Of a stretch of 47,200 nt of DNA, positions 42,898 to 47,200 are shown one piece after another. The number at the start of each line of letters is the position of its first letter. Positions within the stretch are counted from its first letter, which is position 1. The notes below the pieces were generated by a model, which saw only the letters and a program-made list of their open reading frames with translations, did no database searches and was not told where the DNA came from. The DNA is from Sulfurovum sp. (GTDB lineage Bacteria; Campylobacterota; Campylobacteria; Campylobacterales; Sulfurovaceae), in NCBI GenBank assembly GCA_002733215.1, contig NVUY01000004.1:75839-123038 (forward strand), read 5' to 3'. The translations under genes were made by a program, and so were the position numbers.

Positions 42898-43896
42898 CTA
42901 TGCTTCCTTGCTTATGTGTATTGCCATGTCAACCAGACGACATGAGTATCCCCATTCATTGTCATACCAGGAGAGTACTTTTACCATCTTCCCGCCTATC
43001 ACCTGGATCGTATCCAATGGCACCACAGTACTCAGTACTTCACCTACGAAGTCTTGAGACACTCTGTACTCTTCATCCACACCCAAAATACCTTTATGTG
43101 AACTTTCACTGGCCGTTTTAAATGCTGCTTGTACCTCAGCTACTGTAACATTTTTGTGTAAAGTGACTGTTAGATCAACCATAGAAACATCCGGTGTTGG
43201 TACACGAATGGCTTGTCCGTTGATCTTACCTGCAAGATTTGGTAATACTTTTGAGATGGCTTTGGCTGCACCCGTGGTTGTAGGCACCAGGTTCACTGCC
43301 CCTGAACGCCCTTTTCTTGGATCTTTTTTGTGTTTACCGTCTAAGATAGGTTGAGAAGAAGTATAGCTGTGTATCGTAGTCATCAAACCATTTTCTATGC
43401 CAAAGGCATCATCGAGGACTTTTGCTACGGGAGCCAAACCATTGGTTGTACACGAAGCATTTGAAACGATCGCCTGACCTGCATACTCTTCAGCATTTGC
43501 ACCCAGTACAAAAGTTGCCGTATCATCTTTCGCCGGTGCAGAGAAGAGTACTTTTTTGATACCATTATCCAAATACGGCTGTACTGATTCTGCAGTCAAA
43601 AATGCCCCTGTACATTCGAGTACAAGTTCTACACCGCAAGAAGCAAAGTCGATCTTTGACAAGTCACGCGCTGCAAAGATCTTTGCTTTGGTCTCACCGA
43701 TGTTAAGGTAGCCATTGACAACAGAAACATCGTTGCGGTTACCATGTACAGAATCATACTTTAGGTTATACTGAAGCATCTCTTCTGTTCCGGAAGCATT
43801 GACTGCGACAAGCTCTACATCGTCTCTATCTGCGATGATACGCGCCACACATCTACCGATTCGCCCAAGTCCGTTAATTGCTACTTTTACAGCCAT
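42898..43896 (-). CDS. gap: glyceraldehyde-3-phosphate dehydrogenase, possibly NADP-preferring
   Basis: Phosphorylating GAPDH of 332 residues. The NAD-fold opening is INGLGRIGR (7-15), the catalytic Cys149 lies in [13 protein letters not shown], and His176 is in TIHSYTSSQ. The cofactor-selecting position after AVN is Ala34-Ser35 instead of the Asp of classic NAD enzymes, as in GapB-type, NADP-preferring, gluconeogenic enzymes. That would fit an autotroph running this pathway toward sugar, but cofactor use is inferred. It heads gap-pgk-tpiA and diverges from nadD. The ATG has GGGGAAAG upstream. Confidence 0.95.
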   Translation of the reverse strand: MAVKVAINGLGRIGRCVARIIADRDDVELVAVNASGTEEMLQYNLKYDSVHGNRNDVSVVNGYLNIGETKAKIFAARDLSKIDFASCGVELVLECTGAFLTAESVQPYLDNGIKKVLFSAPAKDDTATFVLGANAEEYAGQAIVSNASCTTNGLAPVAKVLDDAFGIENGLMTTIHSYTSSQPILDGKHKKDPRKGRSGAVNLVPTTTGAAKAISKVLPNLAGKINGQAIRVPTPDVSMVDLTVTLHKNVTVAEVQAAFKTASESSHKGILGVDEEYRVSQDFVGEVLSTVVPLDTIQVIGGKMVKVLSWYDNEWGYSCRLVDMAIHISKEA

Positions 43897-43969
43897 ACTT
43901 TCCCCTTTTGGTGACCTTTATGCTTTTTATGCTAAAATTGCGTAATTTTACACTAAATGAGGTTATCTT

Positions 43970-44527
43970 TTGGTTAAACAAGGCAAGCAGGTGGTAGCGA
44001 TGTTTGGAGGGAGTTTCGACCCGCCACACATCGGACATCAGGATATCGTTGAAAAAGCGGTCAAAAGTTTGGATATCGAGAAACTGCTTGTTGTGCCAGC
44101 CTACTTAAACCCTTTTAAAACAGTTTCACTGGCCTCTGCAGCCCAACGTTTAGCCTGGTGTCATACACTCTTTGACACTTTGGAAAATGTGACTGTAAAT
44201 GACTATGAGATACAAGAAGGTAAGAGTACGACCACCGCACAAAGTATAAAACATTTTAAGCAAAGCTATGATGTGAAGTATCTCATCATAGGGTCTGACA
44301 ACTTGTCAACATTGACAAGGTGGCATGCATTTGATTGGCTGAATGAAACGATCATTTGGGTGATCGCAACACGGGATGATCATCATTTAGATACGGATGG
44401 GCTGAAAAACTGGGAAATACTGCCCATAGAGGCGGCCGTCAGTTCAACCCAAATAAGAGAAGAAAAAGAGTTACGATTCATTGACATAAAAATCAGAGAA
44501 TCTGTCAAACATATATTAGAAGGATAA
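43970..44527 (+). CDS. nadD: nicotinate-nucleotide adenylyltransferase
   Basis: Adenylates nicotinate mononucleotide in NAD synthesis. It has 185 residues with the nucleotidyltransferase signature GGSFDPPHIGH (13-23) and the second motif SSTQIR (158-163). The TTG at 43970 has GAGG about seven bases upstream; GTG and ATG codons a few residues later are alternatives but lack a site. It is followed six bases later by rsfS, a pairing common in bacteria. Confidence 0.94.
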   Translation: MVKQGKQVVAMFGGSFDPPHIGHQDIVEKAVKSLDIEKLLVVPAYLNPFKTVSLASAAQRLAWCHTLFDTLENVTVNDYEIQEGKSTTTAQSIKHFKQSYDVKYLIIGSDNLSTLTRWHAFDWLNETIIWVIATRDDHHLDTDGLKNWEILPIEAAVSSTQIREEKELRFIDIKIRESVKHILEG

Positions 44528-44533
44528 GCATAA

Positions 44534-44887
44534 ATGACAATAGAAGAAAGAATAGCAGGTATCGTTGAAATACTTGACGATAAAAAAGCTGAAGAGATAG
44601 AAGTATTTAACCTACAGAATGCAGATTACATCGCAAAACGTGTAGTCATAGCAAACTCACTTAACGGTAAACACACCATTGCACTTTTTGAGCATCTTAA
44701 AAAGGGACTCAAAGAACAGGGGGATGTATTTCTTGCTTCAGATGTGAGTGATGAGTGGGCCGTGGCGGACTTGGGTGACATCCTTATTCATATTATGATA
44801 CCTGAGTACAGACAGCGTTATTCACTTGAAACATTTTTAAGCGAACTTGTTGAAAACCAGAAAAAGAAAGATATTGATCCTGCGTAA
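44534..44887 (+). CDS. rsfS: ribosomal silencing factor RsfS
   Basis: RsfS binds ribosomal protein L14 and blocks subunit joining in starvation. It has 117 residues with EIEVFNLQ (22-29), ADYIAKRVVIANSLNGKHTIAL (30-51), the conserved DEWAVADLGDILIHIMIPEYRQRYSLE (73-99) and a charged tail. It is cotranscribed with nadD. A degenerate palindromic repeat lies 19 bases past its stop. Confidence 0.93.
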   Translation: MTIEERIAGIVEILDDKKAEEIEVFNLQNADYIAKRVVIANSLNGKHTIALFEHLKKGLKEQGDVFLASDVSDEWAVADLGDILIHIMIPEYRQRYSLETFLSELVENQKKKDIDPA

Positions 44888-44905
44888 TTGACCATTCTTT
44901 ACATT

Positions 44906-44931
44906 GTAGGGTGTGTGAATACGTACCCTAC
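44906..44931. repeat. degenerate REP-like palindrome with a gene stop
   Basis: A 26-base palindrome: GTAGGGTGTGT, loop GAAT, then ACGTACCCTAC, an 11-bp stem with two G-T pairs. It keeps the GTAG/CTAC ends. The minus-strand TAG (44928-44930) is the stop of the small membrane protein. It lies between convergent genes. Confidence 0.75.
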
Positions 44932-45272
44932 AGTAGCATTCTCCAAATATCCTCATAACGAGAACCTCCAAGCAAAGAAAAAATCACAAAAACAATAGAC
45001 ACAAGCAGCGGCGAGAAGATAGCCCACCAAACATAACGGTCACGCAGCATATAATAAACAATGCTTCCCCAGGCAAAAAATCCTAAAACAATATTGGCTA
45101 TTTTTAAAGGGAATATGGCTACCGACACACGAAATCCAATCCATAAAAGATAAAGCAAAACAATAAAACTTCCCAAAGTGATGAAAAGTTTTTTAAGATC
45201 TTTGTTTTTATTGTAAGTCACAAACATCATGACAAATGTTGCTAAAATTGCTAAAATAATCAGCGCTTTCAT
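44928..45272 (-). CDS. small four-TM membrane protein, unknown
   Basis: I do not recognise this family. It is a 114-residue, very hydrophobic protein with segments near 2-19, 28-50, 53-73 and 81-100, separated by short charged loops (NKNKDLKK, RDRY). There is no signal peptide cleavage site and no conserved catalytic motif. The ATG has AGGAGA nine bases upstream, next to a truncated repeat that also overlaps the argS stop. Its own stop lies in another repeat, so the gene is flanked by repeats on both sides. Confidence 0.7.
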   Translation of the reverse strand: MKALIILAILATFVMMFVTYNKNKDLKKLFITLGSFIVLLYLLWIGFRVSVAIFPLKIANIVLGFFAWGSIVYYMLRDRYVWWAIFSPLLVSIVFVIFSLLGGSRYEDIWRMLL

Positions 45273-45285
45273 AAAATTTTCTCCT

Positions 45286-45300
45286 GTAGCGTGGGTTTAC
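45286..45300 (+). repeat. truncated REP-like unit at the argS stop
   Basis: GTAGCGTGGGTTTAC matches the first 15 bases of the unit at 40919 with one change. The right stem arm is missing. The argS TAA stop (45297-45299) lies in its loop, and its GTAG borders the ribosome site of the small membrane protein. Confidence 0.55.
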
Positions 45301-46994
45301 AGCTTATCTACAACCTGAATTCCAAGTAACGCCAATCCCTGCTTGATGGTTTTTGCCGTGAGATCAGCCAACAACAAACGACTCATTTTCATTTTTTCAT
45401 CCACACCCTCTTTGAGGATTGGGTTTTGTTCGTAAAAACGCATAAACAGAGTAACCAGGTCATACAAGTACGTTGTGATCTGATTTGGTGCTGCATCTAC
45501 TGCGGCACGGTTAAGTACATCTTCAAAACGGAGTAACATCGTTGAGAGTCTGTGTTCCAAGGCATCACCAATGATGATCTCACCTTCTATTTTACCATCA
45601 TATTTTCTAAAAATACTTTGAATTCTTGCATAGGCATACTGCATATATAAAGAAGTATTCCCTTCAAAACTGAGCATTTTGTCCCAGTTAAAAATATAGT
45701 TAGACTCACGGTTGATAGAGAGGTCGGCATATTTTACCGCGCCGATACCAATGATTTTTGCCAGAGCATCGATTTCCTGTTGTGAATAACTCTCCTTGTC
45801 TTTGATCGCATCTTTTGCTTTAACCATCGCTTCATCAAGTAGATCTATGAGTTTTACCGTACCGCCGTCACGTGTTTTAAAAGGCTTTCCGTTTGGATCC
45901 ATCATCGTACCAAAACCAACATGTTCCAGCATGACCTCCGGGGCAACAAAATCTGCCTCTTTTGCCACTCTGAATACTTGTTTAAAGTGTCCGGCCTGCC
46001 GTGCATCTACTACATAAGCGATACGCCCTGCTTCAAGCTTTTGCGCTCTATAGCGCAGTGCAGCAAGGTCAGTGGTGGCATAAAGGTATCCACCGTCACC
46101 TTTTTGTACGATGACAGGGATCTCGTCACCCTCTAAAAATACACACTGTGCACCGTCACTCTCCTGCAGTGTTCCCTTTGCACGTAACGCTTCTACTACT
46201 GTAGGCAGATCATCATTATAAAAACTCTCAGCGCGTACATCATCACGGGTCAGGTGCACAGAAAGTTTGTCATACACTTCTTCACAGTGTCCCAAAGAGA
46301 CATCAATGAACTTTTGCCAAAGTGCTAAACAGTGTGCGTCACCGCTTTGTATCTTGACCACATACTCTCTGGCTTTATCTGCAAATGCTTCATCTGCATC
46401 AAAACGTCTTTTAGCATCTTTATAGAACTGCTCCAGGTCTTTTAGACTTACCGAACCATCTTCCCCTATCATTTCAAGATACGCGATCAACATTCCAAAC
46501 TGTGTTCCCCAGTCTCCAATGTGGTTTTGACGGATCACATCATCACCAAGATAGCTTAGAAGATTTGCCAGAGTATCTCCGATGATCGTTGAACGCAAAT
46601 GTCCTACGTGCATCTGCTTGGCCATATTTGGTCCAGAATAATCTACCACGACTTTTACAGGTGTTTCACGTTTCTCTATACTCAGTCTACTGTCTTTCAG
46701 TGCATTTTCACATTGTGCGGCGATCCAAAGAGGATCAAGCCAAAGGTTGATGAACCCGGGCCCGGCGATCTCGGCTTTTGACAATACACCTGTAAGATCT
46801 AAATGATTTAAAATATCTGCAGCGATCTCTCTTGGGTTTTTCCCAAGCTTTTTGGAGAGTGCCATTGCACCATTGAACTGAAAGTCACCAAACTCTGCTT
46901 TGCTTGCATCTGTTACAGACATTGGCTCATGGTCTATACCTGCTTTGGAAAAAGCTTCTTTAATGACTTGATTGATTTGTGATTTTAATTTCAT
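45297..46994 (-). CDS. argS: arginyl-tRNA synthetase
   Basis: Class I synthetase charging tRNA-Arg. From the ATG at 46994 it has 565 residues. An N-terminal Add1 domain (about 1-75) precedes the HIGH-type motif MHVGHLRS (128-135), ArgRS-specific HIGDWGTQFG, and the KMSKS-equivalent region KPFKTRDGG. A DALR anticodon-binding domain (about 445-565) ends GIQVVDKL. A longer frame to 47021 is formed by the 5' edge of the double-hairpin repeat and is not the likely start. tatA lies upstream in the same direction, as I recall in Campylobacter. Confidence 0.96.
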   Translation of the reverse strand: MKLKSQINQVIKEAFSKAGIDHEPMSVTDASKAEFGDFQFNGAMALSKKLGKNPREIAADILNHLDLTGVLSKAEIAGPGFINLWLDPLWIAAQCENALKDSRLSIEKRETPVKVVVDYSGPNMAKQMHVGHLRSTIIGDTLANLLSYLGDDVIRQNHIGDWGTQFGMLIAYLEMIGEDGSVSLKDLEQFYKDAKRRFDADEAFADKAREYVVKIQSGDAHCLALWQKFIDVSLGHCEEVYDKLSVHLTRDDVRAESFYNDDLPTVVEALRAKGTLQESDGAQCVFLEGDEIPVIVQKGDGGYLYATTDLAALRYRAQKLEAGRIAYVVDARQAGHFKQVFRVAKEADFVAPEVMLEHVGFGTMMDPNGKPFKTRDGGTVKLIDLLDEAMVKAKDAIKDKESYSQQEIDALAKIIGIGAVKYADLSINRESNYIFNWDKMLSFEGNTSLYMQYAYARIQSIFRKYDGKIEGEIIIGDALEHRLSTMLLRFEDVLNRAAVDAAPNQITTYLYDLVTLFMRFYEQNPILKEGVDEKMKMSRLLLADLTAKTIKQGLALLGIQVVDKL

Positions 46995-47012
46995 TTGTTT
47001 TCCGTATTTTTT

Positions 47013-47119
47013 CGTTCCCATGCTCTGCGTGGGAATGCATATACAGCATTATTGAGTAAGGGAAATTTCTTTGCTTAGAAAGCTAAGTATGCGTTCCCAT
47101 CGAGACGATGGGAACGAGA
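47013..47119. repeat. double-hairpin repeat between tatA and argS
   Basis: Two stem-loops about 55 bases apart. The first is TTCCCATGC-TCT-GCGTGGGAA (47015-47035, 9 bp with one G-T pair). The second is CGTTCCCATCG-AGA-CGATGGGAACG (47092-47116, a perfect 11-bp stem). Both stems share the GTTCCCA/TGGGAAC core. The final TGGGAACGAGA matches the start of the window. It resembles a widespread class of non-coding palindromic repeats; a mobile origin is inferred. Confidence 0.7.
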
Positions 47120-47128
47120 TTTAATAGT

Positions 47129-47200
47129 TTAAGCGTTTTCGCTTTTTTTATCTTCTGTTGACACTGCAACTTTTGGCTCTTCTTTTTTTGGCTCTTCTTT
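47129..47200 (-). CDS. tatA: C-terminus of probable TatA (partial)
   Basis: The last 23 codons of a minus-strand frame run off the window edge. They read KEEPKKEEPKVAVSTEDKKS and then ENA, stop TAA at 47129-47131. A Lys/Glu/Pro-rich charged tail just upstream of argS fits the cytoplasmic C-terminus of the twin-arginine translocase subunit TatA, which lies next to argS in Campylobacter as I recall. The TM helix and amphipathic helix are outside the window, so the name rests on context and composition. Confidence 0.55.
   Translation of the reverse strand, partial: KEEPKKEEPKVAVSTEDKKSENA

Noticed and set aside
3289-45300. The short palindromes as a CRISPR array
   Set aside because: Copies are scattered over 42 kb in mixed orientation as singles or doublets, without regular spacers or cas genes.
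46995-47021. Longer argS start at 47021
   Set aside because: The extra codons come from the edge of the double-hairpin repeat; the ATG at 46994 begins the family-typical MKLKSQI.

Overview
This 47.2 kb window looks like chromosome of a Campylobacterota (epsilonproteobacterial) species, most likely Sulfurovum or a close relative; the genus is my inference. Reasons: a moderately AT-rich genome with TATAAT-type -10 boxes and few clear -35 boxes, a small HP0268-family gene next to miaB and nusA, an rpmB / RCK potassium-channel pair, the gap-pgk-tpiA / nadD-rsfS divergence, the gpmI / mraY-murD divergence, and tatA next to argS. As I recall, Helicobacter and Campylobacter genomes have these same neighbourhoods.

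Layout. 1-3.3 kb: ppk, a gamma-carbonic-anhydrase-like protein and an EI24 membrane protein as a tight operon. 3.3-5.3 kb (minus): rpe-trpF-dnaQ. 5.5-9.9 kb (plus): rpmB, K+ channel, argJ, a DUF465 protein and dbpA. 9.9-13.0 kb (minus): acpP-fabF-accA and a DedA protein. 13.2-25.5 kb (minus): an accessory block of two response-regulator/kinase pairs, a small cytochrome c, a TolC-MFP-RND efflux set, TonB, and a TonB-dependent receptor with the CxxxM and HxM copper-site motifs of OprC/NosA receptors. 25.5-31.4 kb: a membrane protein, fabG, a TerB-like protein, gpmI, then mraY-murD. 31.4-33.2 kb: tRNA-Phe and a strongly promoted porin. 33.3-36.4 kb: a MntA-HepT toxin-antitoxin pair joined to rimO, then tilS. 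36.4-39.6 kb (minus): the HP0268-family gene, miaB, a DUF374-type acyltransferase and a tyrosine recombinase. 39.7-47.2 kb: nusA; gap-pgk-tpiA; nadD-rsfS; a small membrane protein; argS; and the 3' end of tatA.

Most genes are housekeeping: cell wall, fatty acid, central carbon, translation and tRNA modification. Two things stand out. First, the 12 kb regulator/efflux/TonB/copper-receptor block reads as one co-directional locus inserted into an otherwise conserved neighbourhood, and a 13-nt box is repeated before two of its transcription units. Second, a family of GTAG-headed palindromes resembling REP elements lies between genes, with compensatory stem changes. The TAG inside the GTAG head serves as the actual stop codon of five genes, and one palindrome stops two convergent genes at once. 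A second, larger double-hairpin repeat lies upstream of argS, and its last ten bases also open the window.

No CRISPR array, rRNA, prophage or complete insertion sequence was seen. Coding density is high; the only gap between proteins longer than 300 bases (murD to the porin) holds tRNA-Phe and the porin promoter. Several genes use TTG or GTG starts, noted entry by entry.
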